DNA of 64,000 bases from Euphorbia lathyris. Its lineage: Eukaryota; Streptophyta; Magnoliopsida; Malpighiales; Euphorbiaceae. The position numbers and the translations under genes are program-made. The stretch is from assembly GCF_963576675.1 (NCBI RefSeq), contig NC_088912.1:59156895-59220894 (forward strand). The letters run 5' to 3'. Under the pieces are notes generated by a model that was given only the letters and a program-made list of their open reading frames with translations, was not told the DNA's origin and ran no database searches. This document shows positions 33,035 through 43,545 of the stretch, in pieces; the first letter of the stretch is position 1, and every line of letters starts with the position of its first letter.

Positions 33035-33043
33035 CCTTTTATA
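33035..33043 (-). promoter_or_regulatory. TATA box in the 5' LTR of C (active-promoter position)
   Basis: Minus strand CCTATAAAAGGCAC, the same context as in the 3' LTR. Being in the 5' LTR, this copy would drive the genomic transcript. Confidence 0.65.
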
Positions 33044-33105
33044 GGCATTGGATCCCCGAACGGAATGGGCGACGCCCGAGCAAGATCGGGCGTCGCCCAA
33101 AGGGG

Positions 33106-33229
33106 TTGGGCGGCCGCCCAAGCCATGTTGGGCGGCCGCCCAACCTCTGTTGGGCGATCGCCCAACAGAGTTGGGCGAGCGCCCAACAGAGTTGGGCGAG
33201 CGCCCAACAATCATTGGGCGCGCGCCCAA
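33106..33229 (-). repeat. Palindrome array in U3 of the 5' LTR of C (six units)
   Basis: TTGGGC-NNNN-GCCCAA units at 33106 (core GGCC), 33128 (GGCC), 33150 (GATC), 33171 (GAGC), 33192 (GAGC) and 33214 (GCGC; its first T aligns with an A-T step). Steps are 22, 22, 21, 21 and 22 bp. There are two units more than in the 3' LTR, so unit number changed after insertion or during replication. Confidence 0.9.
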
Positions 33230-33591
33230 CGGCTGCCGGGCGCGCTCGCCCGACGCCTGCCGGGGCGCGTCTCGCGCCGTCGGGCGCACACGCCCCGTGG
33301 CTGTCGAGCGTGCTCTCCGCGCCGCTGGGCTCGTGCGTCCAACGGACGTCGAGCGCGCGCCCTGTGCTGTCGGGCGGGCATCCGACCATCGTTGGACGCG
33401 CGTCAGCTGCCGCTAGGCGCTCGCACCGTGCCGCTGAGCACTCGCGAGCCGCCCAATCGACGACCGCGCACTATCGCAACTTCTCCTTCCTTATTATATA
33501 TTATTTTTTGTTTTTAAAACTTCCGGAATCAACCGTTTCAACCGTCTTATTTACAGGTTTTCGTCACAGGTCCTCCGACTCGGTGTCTACA

Positions 33592-35429
33592 AGCGGAAAT
33601 ATAAAAATTTTAGCCTATTTCCTTTTAACCATAGAATCCGTTAATCGTTATTTCATATAAAGAGGGATAAGAAGGAATACCTTTCGATGAACAATCTACC
33701 ATTGTTAAAGAAGCGCCCACAATTCTTTTCCGAGTTCCCAAGCACGAAGTATAAAACGGTGAGGTTAAGTTAGAATCAACCCTTATGAGATGCAACCAAA
33801 ATAGATTGCCTCTAATTAACCAACACAAGATCAAAGAGAAAAGGAGATGAATGAGATTAATCCATTGACGGAAGCCGTATGAATTCTTGTCCACGAACTA
33901 GGGGATGCGAATTCACTTTCTCTCTCTTAATGTAGGTTTCGAAAATCACAATAAGGGGAGGGGATAGGCTTAGTCGAAATTCTCATAAGGAGGGGGTATA
34001 TATAGTCACTTGTATCTAAACCCTAGTTAGATAGGAATAGGTTACTTAATAGGAATTCCATTCAGAATAGGATTCCTAATTATTATCTTATAATATATCA
34101 AATACATTTAGGATAATAATAAATAACCTAATTGGATAATAATAGGAGTATATTAATCTAATTAAAACTCCTAACTTAATTATCTCTTAATTAATTTAAT
34201 TCACAAACCTAATCAAATTAGGATTAATGGAATTAAAATAATTCCTTATTTACTATATATAAATTTCGGCCCCCCCTCTATATAAATGGGCCTTACTGGG
34301 CTCATTTGGGCTTCCATCTATTAATGACATCCATCTCTCTTTTGGTTCCAAGTCTTATGTGTGATCCATTAGGTTCTTACTACTTCTGGCCGTATGCAAC
34401 TATTAAATTAATTTCTTCAAGAATTATATTTAATCCTTGCATAACGGAATGATGTACTGAGTATGTTATTGGCAAGTCTGTAATCATTCCCCTAGAGTCC
34501 GTTAAGAAGACAGGTTGATTCTGTCGTTAACCCTTCCGTATTAGTTACAGTATAATTCGATCCTTTATCAACTACATCCTTGAAATGAATCTTATGACTA
34601 TGGGTGATGTCAAGTCACATATAGCGAGACATTCATTTTACTTGTACAGGCTGAGTCAACTCAAATAGATAGGTTAAGTGAAATCTGTATTTCTACTCTT
34701 AAGCTATAACCTTGCAAGGATTTAGAGTCGAGTCTTCCACAAGCGATCCTTGGATGTATCTCCCATTAATCGGGAGTGATAAATGCTCAATCCAATGTAT
34801 AACTACCCTGACATTACCTCCTGTGACACCTAACCTTTGCAGTTCACACCCCAGAGTCATCTCTGTTAAGGATCGTGGGACCACAGGATCAAAGTCTCAC
34901 ATTCAGTAATTCAGGATGACCAATTAACATTCCTTTGAGTCTGAGGATTAGTTATACCTATTAATACCAATGAGATGAACAGGTGACAAGGAAGAATCTA
35001 CCCATCCTGTTATCTCAAATCGGATCCCCAATCCTAATGAACGACATTTCATCGGATCTATGTAACTGTCCAGATATCTATATATATGAAGCTTGTGAGA
35101 TCAGCTTTCTATCGGACAGAAGACATTGTTACATACAAGTCTCAACAGTGATATATCAATCCTAAACATATCACTTGACTTGGGGTGGTTTTAAGTTTAT
35201 TAGTTTATTATAAAGTTTTGTCTCACTTCATGCTTGTATGAACACTTTATAATCACTTTAAACAAACTTACGGATTTCCTTTTATTAGACTTTATTTAGT
35301 GCTTAAAAGGGATTGCCTTTATATAGTTAGAAAACATATATCTCATTAAAACAAATGACATAAAGAACAATTCATTTACATTAAGTTTGTATCCTGCAAC
35401 AATTGTCTATAGGACACTAAACCCCAACA
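33592..35429 (-). repeat. Main part of the 3' LTR of element B
   Basis: Continues the B LTR after element C and ends CCCCAACA. Together with 17282-17313, minus the 5-bp duplication, it gives 1,865 bp, exactly the length of the 5' LTR. A TATATATA box lies at 33997-34004 (minus strand). ORFs at 33625-35165 repeat in the other LTR and are not genes. Confidence 0.95.
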
Positions 35430-35440
35430 TACTCCCACTT
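35430..35440 (-). other. Polypurine tract of element B
   Basis: Minus strand AAGTGGGAGTA directly before the LTR start TGTTGGGGTTTAG. Confidence 0.8.
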
Positions 35441-35443
35441 GGA

Positions 35444-38400
35444 CTAAAGCCAATTGTTTCTAAAACTTATCCCAGTAGAAGTTAAATGACGATCATGTAC
35501 TTTCTGGGTTAAAGGCTTTGTCAACGAATCTGTAACGTTGTCCTCTGTAGGTACTCTTTCTATTCTCACATCTCCTCTAGCCACAATCTCTTTAATGATG
35601 TGGTATCGCTTTAGGTAGTGCTTGGATGCATTATGAGACCGTGGTTCCTTTGCTAGCGCAATGGCTCCATTGTTATCACAGTACAGAGTAATGGGATTGA
35701 CAATGTCAGGCACCACTCCTAGTTCTGTAATGAACTTTCTAATCCAAACTGCTTCCTTTACTGCTTCCGCAACAGCGATGTACTCTGACTCGGTCGTAGA
35801 GAAAGCTACGCTTCCCTGCTTGGAACTTTTCCAACTGACCGCGCCCCCATTCAAGATAAACAGGTATCCTGATTGGGATTTAAAATCATTCTCATCTGTG
35901 AGATGACTAGCGTCTGAAAATCCTTCAATTTTCAGATCTCCTTCTCCGTACACTAGGAACATATCTTTAGTCCTTCTCAAGTACTTAAGAATGTTCTTGA
36001 CGGCAATCCAATGCTCGTCTCCCGGATTCCCTTGGTAACGACTCGTTACAGATAACGCGAACGCTACGTCAGGTCTAGTGCATAGCATAGCATACATAAT
36101 CGAACTGATCGCGCTGGCGTACGAGACTACAGCCATGCGTCGTTTGTCATCATCAATTTTAGGACATTGATGATTATTTAACTTTACTCCATGTACCATG
36201 GGTAAGTTACCTCGTTTCGATTCAAGCATGCTAAACCGATTTAGCACCTTTTCAATGTATGTAGCCTGTGAAAGACCAAGCAGTCTACGCGATCTATCCC
36301 TGTAGATCTTTATACCAAGTATATAGGCTGCTTCACCAAGGTCTTTCATTGAGAAGTTACCGGATAACCATACTTTCACCGATTGTAATAGAGCAATGTC
36401 ATTTCCCATTAACAGTATATCGTCCACATATAGTATGAGAAATGCTATAGAGCTCCCACTTGCTTTCTTGTAAATGCAAGCTTCTTCGCAATTTTGTTCG
36501 AAACCAAATTGTTTTATGGTTTCGTCAAAACGCTTGTTCCAGCTTCTAGATGCTTGCTTGAGTCCATAAATGGATCTCTGAAGTTTGCAAACTTTATTTG
36601 CATCCTTTGATATGAAACCTTCAGGCTGCATCATGTATACATCCTCAAGCAGGTTTCCATTTAGGAAAGCTGTTTTCACATCCATTTGCCAAATCTCATA
36701 ATCATAGTGAGCGGCAATAGCAAGCATGATTCTGATTGATTTGGACATAGCAACAGGAGAGAAGGTTTCGCCATAATCAACACCTTGTTTCTGACGATAT
36801 CCTTTCGCTACCAACCTAGCCTTGTAGGTGCTAACCTTTCCATCCATGTCAGTCTTCTTTTTGAAGATCCACCTGCACCCAATGGGAATTATCCCTTCGG
36901 GTGGATCAACCAAAGTCCACACTTGGTTAGTATACATGGAATCCATTTCAAAATCCATGGCTTCAAGCCATGCTTTAGAATCTGGACTAGTAAGAGCCTT
37001 TTCATAGTTTTCGGGTTCGTCGTCTAACACGGGAACCTCGTTATCATCTCCCACTAGAAAACCATATCTAACTGGGAGTTCACGAACTCTTCGTGATCTA
37101 CGAATAGGTGCCACTGGAGTCTCATCTAATGGGACTTCTTCGGGTACCTCAATCGCTTCTGTTGTTTCAGTCGGTGTTTCTTCCTCTTGAACTTCGTCGA
37201 GTTCAATCACGCTTCCGTTTTGTGTTTCTTCGAGAAACTCTTTCTCTAAGAAGGTTGCGTATCTGGATACTATTACTTTCTGATCATCTGGATGATAGAA
37301 GTAATACCCCATGGTTTCTTTGGGATATCCAATAAAGAAACATTTATCAGATTTAGAATCTAATTTGTCGGACGCTATGCGTTTGACATATGCTGAACAA
37401 CCCCATACTCTCATAAATGAGAACACATGTTTCCTACCAACAAACAATTCATATGGTGTGGAACTAGCGGATTTAGTTGGTACTCGGTTTAGGGTGAAGA
37501 GGGCAGTTTCTAAGGCATAGCCCCAGAACGACTTTGGAAGTAAGGCCATGCTCATCATGGATCGTACCATATCTAATAGGGTACGGTTTCTCCTCTCGGA
37601 TACACCATTGTGTTGTGGTGTATAGGGAGGTGTCCATTGTGAGCATATCCCACATTCAGTTAGATAATTCAGAAAATCATCTGAAAGATATTCGCCACCT
37701 CGATCGGATCGAAGCGTCTTTATTTTCTTTCCTAATTGATTTTCCACTTCATTCTTGAAGCATTTGAACTTGTCAAAAGCTTCTGATTTGTGCCTCATCA
37801 AGTAGATGTAACCATATCGAGTATGGTCATCTATGAAGCTTATGAAGTATCTGAATCCTCCTATTGCTTGGACTGACATAGGACCGCATACATCTGAATG
37901 AATGAGTCCTAGAGTGTCTGATACACGCTCACCTTTATTGCTAAAGGGTGTCTTTGTCATTTTACCTTTTAAACATGATTCGCATGTTTCCAATGATTCG
38001 GAATCGATTGGATCTATAAGCCCATCTGAATGTAGCTTTAGCATGCGTCTCTTGTTTATATGGCCTAAACGACAATGCCACAAGTAAGTTGAATTATCTA
38101 TCTTATGTCTTTTGGTATCAATTGCAAAAACATGAGTTTTATCATCTAACACATAAATCCCATTTTGTGATATTCCTGAAAAATAAAAGATCGAATCTTT
38201 ATAAAAATTGCAACTATTGTTCTTTATTGAAATATGAAAACCGTCATCAACAAGACGGCTAATAGAAATAATGTTACGAGACATCTCAGGAACGTATAAA
38301 CAATTCCTTAATTCTATTACAAGCCCAGAGGGCAAAAGTAAAACATAATCTCCAATTGCGAGGGCGGCAACTCTTGCTCCATTTCCCACTCGCAAGTTTA

Positions 38401-38671
38401 TGCTTCCTTTCTTAAGTTCCTTAGTCTGTTTTAGCTCCTGCATATTTGTACAAATATGAGATCCACATCCGGTATCAAGTACCCAAGATTCAGACAATGA
38501 AACTGTATTTATTTCAATATAAAACATACCAGATGCTGAAGCACCGTTATTTTCCTTCTCGTGGAAGGTTAGGTACTCCATGCAATCCTTCTTCCAATGC
38601 CCTAAGTCACCACAATAGTAGCACTTTCCTTTGGGCTTCTTTGGTTCCTTTCCCTTTATTTCGGTGAGCAC
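35444..38671 (-). CDS. pol: Pol of copia element B: zinc knuckle, protease, integrase, RT, RNase H (intact)
   Basis: 1,075 codons without a stop. Near the N-terminus is CYYCGDLGHWKKDC (residues 18-31), the nucleocapsid knuckle. The protease has LDTGCGSHIC, with the canonical DTG. The integrase zinc module runs from HCRLGHI to CESC; the core has HSDVCGP, RSDRGGEY and a Glu in NGVSERRNR. RT shows QMDVKTAFLNG and LYVDD. RNase H shows FSDASH, TTESEYIA and YCDNNGA. All catalytic residues I can check are present. It overlaps the gag ORF by 16 bp in another frame; the gag-type knuckle is in this frame, so a gag-pol fusion would need a frameshift (programmed, or mutational near 38720). It sits in a full-length element whose 3' LTR alone is interrupted. 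Confidence 0.94.
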   Translation of the reverse strand: MLTEIKGKEPKKPKGKCYYCGDLGHWKKDCMEYLTFHEKENNGASASGMFYIEINTVSLSESWVLDTGCGSHICTNMQELKQTKELKKGSINLRVGNGARVAALAIGDYVLLLPSGLVIELRNCLYVPEMSRNIISISRLVDDGFHISIKNNSCNFYKDSIFYFSGISQNGIYVLDDKTHVFAIDTKRHKIDNSTYLWHCRLGHINKRRMLKLHSDGLIDPIDSESLETCESCLKGKMTKTPFSNKGERVSDTLGLIHSDVCGPMSVQAIGGFRYFISFIDDHTRYGYIYLMRHKSEAFDKFKCFKNEVENQLGKKIKTLRSDRGGEYLSDDFLNYLTECGICSQWTPPYTPQHNGVSERRNRTLLDMVRSMMSMALLPKSFWGYALETALFTLNRVPTKSASSTPYELFVGRKHVFSFMRVWGCSAYVKRIASDKLDSKSDKCFFIGYPKETMGYYFYHPDDQKVIVSRYATFLEKEFLEETQNGSVIELDEVQEEETPTETTEAIEVPEEVPLDETPVAPIRRSRRVRELPVRYGFLVGDDNEVPVLDDEPENYEKALTSPDSKAWLEAMDFEMDSMYTNQVWTLVDPPEGIIPIGCRWIFKKKTDMDGKVSTYKARLVAKGYRQKQGVDYGETFSPVAMSKSIRIMLAIAAHYDYEIWQMDVKTAFLNGNLLEDVYMMQPEGFISKDANKVCKLQRSIYGLKQASRSWNKRFDETIKQFGFEQNCEEACIYKKASGSSIAFLILYVDDILLMGNDIALLQSVKVWLSGNFSMKDLGEAAYILGIKIYRDRSRRLLGLSQATYIEKVLNRFSMLESKRGNLPMVHGVKLNNHQCPKIDDDKRRMAVVSYASAISSIMYAMLCTRPDVAFALSVTSRYQGNPGDEHWIAVKNILKYLRRTKDMFLVYGEGDLKIEGFSDASHLTDENDFKSQSGYLFILNGGAVSWKSSKQGSVAFSTTESEYIAVAEAVKEAVWIRKFITELGVVPDIVNPITLYCDNNGAIALAKEPRSHNASKHYLKRYHIIKEIVARGDVRIERVPTEDNVTDSLTKPLTQKVHDRHLTSTGISFRNNWL

Positions 38672-39363
38672 AGCCCCCTTGCATTTATCAAGATGGTTTG
38701 GATCGGGGGAGCGACCCCTTTCCTTTTTCTCGATCCTTCAATAGCAATGGCCAACATTTCCTCGTTTTCTTTTATAATGGGCTCGACTGACTCGAGCATA
38801 TGTGCAAGCTCTACAAGAGAGGTTTGCAAGCCACTCATCTGATAGTTCATGATGAACTGTGAGTAGCTCTTAGGGAGGGACTGTAGAAGTAAGTTTTCAC
38901 TTAGTTCATGGTCCATCGCATCTCTAATACTAGAAAACTTGGTTATGAGGCTGATCATCTTGGCAAAATGTACCATCACAGATGTGCCCTCCTGCATCTT
39001 GCTTTTGTATAACTCCTTGGTTATTTCGAAGCGCTCGCACCGAGTTTCTATCACAAATAGCTCTTTAAGGTGCTTGACCATGGAAGAGGCATCCATATCT
39101 GAATGTAGTTGCCTTTTAACCTCCGGTGTCAATGATGCAAGTATGATGTCCCCTACTTGATCGTCATCAGCTTTATGCTTCAAGTAAGCATAAACCTCTT
39201 GGTAGGGAGCATCATCCATTGGGTAAGGGGGTATCGGTGTATCAAGTACATACCCTTTCCTTTCGAACTTCAAAACAATTTTGAGGTTACAAAACCAGTC
39301 GGTGAAGTTTGAACCATTCAATTTGTTATCGGTAAGGATGTAACGCAGATTGGTGTTAGTCAT
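38656..39363 (-). CDS. gag: Gag of copia element B
   Basis: 235 residues from ATG 39363. It has the copia gag pattern (LNGSNFTDWFCNLKIVLKFE near the N-terminus; a UBN2-like core with VMVHFAKMISLITKF and LLQSLPKSYSQFIMNY). The ORF ends just after a basic stretch, before the zinc knuckle, which continues in the pol frame. A one-base indel around 38720, next to an AAAAAGGAAAGGGG run, would explain that. The capsid core is complete. Confidence 0.88.
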   Translation of the reverse strand: MTNTNLRYILTDNKLNGSNFTDWFCNLKIVLKFERKGYVLDTPIPPYPMDDAPYQEVYAYLKHKADDDQVGDIILASLTPEVKRQLHSDMDASSMVKHLKELFVIETRCERFEITKELYKSKMQEGTSVMVHFAKMISLITKFSSIRDAMDHELSENLLLQSLPKSYSQFIMNYQMSGLQTSLVELAHMLESVEPIIKENEEMLAIAIEGSRKRKGVAPPIQTILINARGLCSPK

Positions 39364-41124
39364 GATTTTAAGAGCGTATGTTTAAACAAAACCTGAGAGT
39401 GAGAAAGAGTAAACGTATGTCATTCATTTGCTTTAAAGTATAACAATCTAAAATTATAGGCCTTTTAATTTATTTCAGATTGCTCCCACTATTTTGCCAA
39501 ATTAATAACCCTCCATATTAATTCGAAGAATTTCACAAATCCTTTAGTGAGCTAGGATCCTAACTCCTGAGATTTCGCCTTGACTTTAGCCAACAAGCTA
39601 GTCACATTCGTTAGGTAGATTCATGCAATCAATCACATCTCGAATGTGATTCCTAGGTTATTGGGTTACTAACCACATTAGTAACTAATATGTCATTCAT
39701 ATTAATCCCAACTATTTTGCCCATTAGTTTATGACAACATGAGTTTTCCCATCCAATTATCATACTCTAATTTAAGTACTACCCCATATTCATGAAAGAA
39801 CGATTTTCGATAATCCAGGTGTTACCATAACACCCCGAGCTTGACTTTAGCCAACAACCCAAAGGCCCCCAGTACTGCCGGCTGAATTATAATATTAGGG
39901 AGGGGCAACCGATTTTAATAACTTGCTTATTTACTTAACATTTTAATGAGGGATTTTTATTTAAGTCTCATAATCTAACTTAGTCTTGATTTGCTTTAGC
40001 ATACATCAGACACTCATACATACATACATTGGCGTTATGGACATATTATCTAAATTATTCCGTCGAGCCAGAGACGGAATAAAAGGCCAAACCTAAGGAA
40101 ATACTAACTATTACATATTTCTCTTTAGGTCCTCCGTCTTCTCCATGGCGCCTTGAAATTACATATTAATTTCTATACTACTATAAGAAAACTTCAATTG
40201 AATTGAAGGGAATCAGATGAGAGGAGAAATTACAATAGATAGTAGAAAGGCAAGACGCGCAGGCCCTATTTTAAAAATACCAAAAGACTAAAAGAGGGTC
40301 CAAATATGTCCATAACTCCAAACATGCAAAGACTCAATTAAATAAATTTAATTGGTTGATTACATAACCGTCTTATGTAATATTTAGGTTAATCACATTA
40401 ACTCGTCAAATTAACTTTCATCCAATTTTACATCTTATCGTTTCGTATCTTTATATTAACCCTTAGATTAATATAACCATATAAAACGTCGATTATGCAT
40501 GTCCCAATTATTTTGATTTCAATTCATTTAACGCTTTGATTTACAACTTGGTAAAAACAAACTTTTAAAAGAATTTTTCATTCGATAATCAAAACAGAAA
40601 ACTATTGATTTCCGAAACATATATATATATATATATAAATTATTTACAAGCCGATTTTAACAATTAAAATCAAGTGGGATTCGGGCTAGGGCCCGAAACT
40701 GGGCTGCTGCCGTTTGGCAGCAGTCGCGCGATAACGGTTGGTCGCGCCGTGAGGCGCGACCCGAGCCGCTGTCGTATATTTTTTTTATTAAAATATAAAT
40801 ATATATATCAGTTTTTAAAACGATTTTAAAAACGATTTTCAGAAATAGGAAAAACTACAATAGATTTCCGTTTTATCTTTTAGAATTAATAAAACTAATT
40901 TTATTAACCTAACTATAAAACAAATAGATTTTGTTATAATGATTATCAACCGAAATAATTAGGAACATACGCATAATCAATTTTAATTAACAATTAACTA
41001 AAATTTATTTATCTTTAGAATTAATTAACCAAACAATTTGTTAATTAATCCTAACCATAAATATTTATTCAATCCTATTGAAAAACTTCTAAATTTTCAT
41101 ATATGAAATAACGGATTTAACGAT
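39364..41124 (-). other. Untranslated leader of element B, with a GC-rich hairpin cluster
   Basis: 1.8 kb between PBS and gag, AT-rich, with no ORF. A TA run is at about 40619-40637. A GC-rich island at 40682-40760 holds three short hairpins, each with a four-base loop: 40682-40695 (5-bp stem), 40704-40723 (8-bp stem) and 40741-40760 (8-bp stem). In the leader of the genomic RNA such hairpins could act in packaging or dimer formation; this is inference. Confidence 0.7.
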
Positions 41125-41137
41125 GGCTCTGATACCA
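41125..41137 (-). other. Primer-binding site of element B (initiator tRNA-Met)
   Basis: Minus strand TGGTATCAGAGCC, one base after the LTR end (...TTTCCAACA). Confidence 0.95.
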
Positions 41138-41138
41138 C

Positions 41139-43003
41139 TGTTGGAAATTAAGGCTAAGGTATAGCAGCGGAAATATAAAATTTTTAGCCTATTTCCTTTT
41201 AACCATAGAATCCGTTAATCGTTATTTCATATAAAGAGGGATAAGAAGGAATACCTTTCGATGAAAAATCTACCGTTGTTAAAGAAGCGCCCACAATTCT
41301 TTTCCGAGTTCCCAAGCACGAAGTATAAAACGGTGAGGTTAAGTTAGAATCAACCCTTATGAGATGCAACCAAAATAGATTGCCTCTAATTAACCAACAC
41401 AAGATCAAAGAGAAAAGGAGATGAATGAGATTAATCAATTGACGGAAGCCGTATGAATTCTTGTCCATGAACTAGGGAATGTGAATTCACTTTCTCTCTC
41501 TTAATGTAGGTTTCGAAAATCACAATAAGGGGAGGGGATAGGCTTAGTCAAAATTCTCACAAGGAGGGGGTATATATAGTCACTTGTATCTAAACCCTAG
41601 TTAGATAGGAATAGGTTACTTAATAGGAATTCCATTCGGAATAGGATTCCTAATTATTATCTTATAATATATCAAATACATTTAGGATAATAATAAATAA
41701 CCTAATTGGATAATAATAGGAGTATATTAATCTAATTAATACTCCTAACTTGATTATCTCTTAATTAATTTAATTCACAAACCTAATCAAATTAGGATTA
41801 ATGGAATTAAAATAATTCCTTATTTACTATATATAAATTTCGCCCCCCCCTCTATATAAATGGGCCTTACTGGGCTCATTTGGGCTTCCATCTATTAATG
41901 ACATCCATCTCTCTTTTGGTTCCAAGTCTTATGTGTGATCCATTAGGTTCTTACTACTTCTGGCCGTATGCAACTATTAAATTAATTTCTTCAAGAATTA
42001 TATTTAATCCTTGCATAACAGAATGATGTACTGAGTATGTTATTGGCAAGTCTGTAATCATTCCCCCAGAGTCCGTTAAGAAGACAGGTTGATTCTGTCG
42101 TTAACCCTTCCGTATTAGTTACAGTATAATTCGATCCTTTATCAACTACATCCTTGAACTGAATCTTATGACTATGGGTGATGTCAAGTCACATATAACG
42201 AGACGTTCATTTTACTTGTACAGGCCGAGTCAACTCAAATAGATAGGTTAAGTGAAATCTGTATTTCTACTTTTAAGCTATCACCTTGCAAGGATTTAGA
42301 GTCGAGTCTTCCACAAGCAATCCTTGGATGTATCTCCCATTAATCGGGAGTGATAAATGCTCAATCCAATGTATAACTACCCTGACATTACCTCCTGTGA
42401 CACCCAACCTTTGCAGTTCACACCCCAGAGTCATCTCTGTTAAGGATCGTGGGACCACAGGATCAAAGTCTCACATTCAGTAATTCAGGATGACCAATTA
42501 ACATTCCTTTGAGTCTGAGGATTAGTTATACCTATTAATACCAATGAGATGAACATGTGACAAGGAAGAATCTACCCATCCTGTTATCTCAAATCGGATC
42601 CCTAATCCTAATGAATGACGTTTCATCGGATCTATGTAACTGTCCAGATATCTATATATATGAAGCTTGTGAGATCAGCTTTCTGTCGGACAGAAGACAT
42701 TGTTACATACAAGTCTCAACAGTGATATATCAATCCTAAACATATCACTTGACTTGGGGTGGTTTTAAGTTTATTAGTTTATTATAAAGTTTTGTCTCAC
42801 TTCATGCTTGTATGAACACTTTATAATCACTTTAAACAAACTTACGAATTTCCTTTTATTAGACTTTATTTAGTGCTTGAAAGGGATTGCCTTTATATAG
42901 TTAGAAAACATATATCTCATTAAAACAAATGACATAAAGAACAATTCATTTACATTAAGTTTGTATCCTGCAACAATTGTCTATAGGACACTAAACCCCA
43001 ACA
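41139..43003 (-). repeat. 5' LTR of element B
   Basis: 1,865 bp, from TGTTGGGG (43003) to CCAACA (41139) in element orientation. A TATATATA box lies at 41571-41578 on the minus strand. It is flanked by the target duplication ATCAG at 43004-43008. Confidence 0.96.
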
Positions 43004-43464
43004 ATCAGCATCATACGATCCAGCTTTATAAGTTTCTCCTCGCGCTGACCAGCGAAAGCACGAAGAGCAGTAGCCTCCTTCCGCGCAACTTCCAGTTGTT
43101 GCCTAAGTGAGTCGTTCTCCGCGGACAGCAGTTTCGCCTGTCCCATCTTCTCCTTCAGATTCTCTGCCACTCGGCGAGTCCACGCAACAGCCATCCTGAG
43201 TTACACCTGGTAAGCACAAATCTCCTCGACATCCTGTGTCAATCTCTTGGAGAGCTCCACTCGACCGGCCGTCTCTACTTTCAGTTTCTCGGAAAGAACA
43301 GTAATCTCGGCCCCATGACGTTCTAGAAGCTCCCCGGCAGCTACCAATCTCTTATTTGCATCCTCTAGATCACCAACAGATCTCTGCAGGGCGTTTTCCA
43401 TGTCACGAAAGACTTGATCATCATTAACGCACATGTCAAAAACCCTGGTTGCATTCTGGATAGC
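43004..43464 (-). pseudogene. Antisense gene 1 of H: exon 3, first part
   Basis: Begins after a TTTTATGTAG acceptor at 43465-43466 and reads in one frame to the B insertion point, continuing at 17276. The product is a long coiled coil (ENDSLRQQLEVARKEATAL; LEDANKRLVAAGELLERHGAE). A TAA at 43201-43203 interrupts it; a C-to-T change from CAA is the likely cause. Confidence 0.7.
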
Positions 43465-43545
43465 CTACATAAAATAACACAAGTTAAATCCGAAAATCAT
43501 GAAGGATAAATCTAGGCAAACAGTGCGGATAGAAAAACCCACCAC

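Larger units (their letters stand above)
17314..33591 (-). mobile_element. Element C: Tat/Ogre-like Ty3/gypsy retrotransposon with extra gag-like domains
   Basis: A 16.3-kb minus-strand element: 5' LTR 30664-33591, tRNA-Arg PBS 30644-30661, a 1.9-kb leader, gag, a unique reading frame with three more gag-like domains, RT-RNase H-aRNase H-integrase, a 2.2-kb 3' region with tandem repeats, a polypurine tract and 3' LTR 17314-20231. LTR ends are TGTAGAC...GTCTAACA in element orientation. A flanking AGYGG duplication marks insertion into B's LTR. The RT and integrase motifs and the PBS fit the Tat/Ogre group. No protease is visible anywhere. By hand count the LTRs differ at roughly 35-40 sites in 2.9 kb plus indels in AT runs and in the palindrome array. 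Confidence 0.94.
30664..33591 (-). repeat. 5' LTR of element C
   Basis: 2,928 bp; starts at 33591 in element orientation. It differs from the 3' LTR mainly by point changes, AT-run lengths and two extra palindrome units. TATA box at 33035-33043. Confidence 0.95.
17282..43003 (-). mobile_element. Element B: Ty1/copia retrotransposon with long LTRs, containing element C
   Basis: Minus-strand copia element. Its 5' LTR is 41139-43003; its 3' LTR is split into 17282-17313 and 33592-35429 by element C. The target duplication ATCAG is exact (17277-17281 and 43004-43008). Both LTRs come to 1,865 bp when C and one 5-bp duplication are removed. The own sequence (about 9.4 kb) holds an initiator-Met PBS, a 1.8-kb leader, gag, an intact pol and a polypurine tract. 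The lineage looks Tork/TAR-like from the gag and protease motifs; I hold this loosely. LTR differences are about 30 of 1,865 by hand count. Confidence 0.94.

Noticed and set aside
34699..35165. Short ORFs that recur at 42273-42739
   Set aside because: They are in B's two LTRs; repetition reflects LTR identity, not coding.
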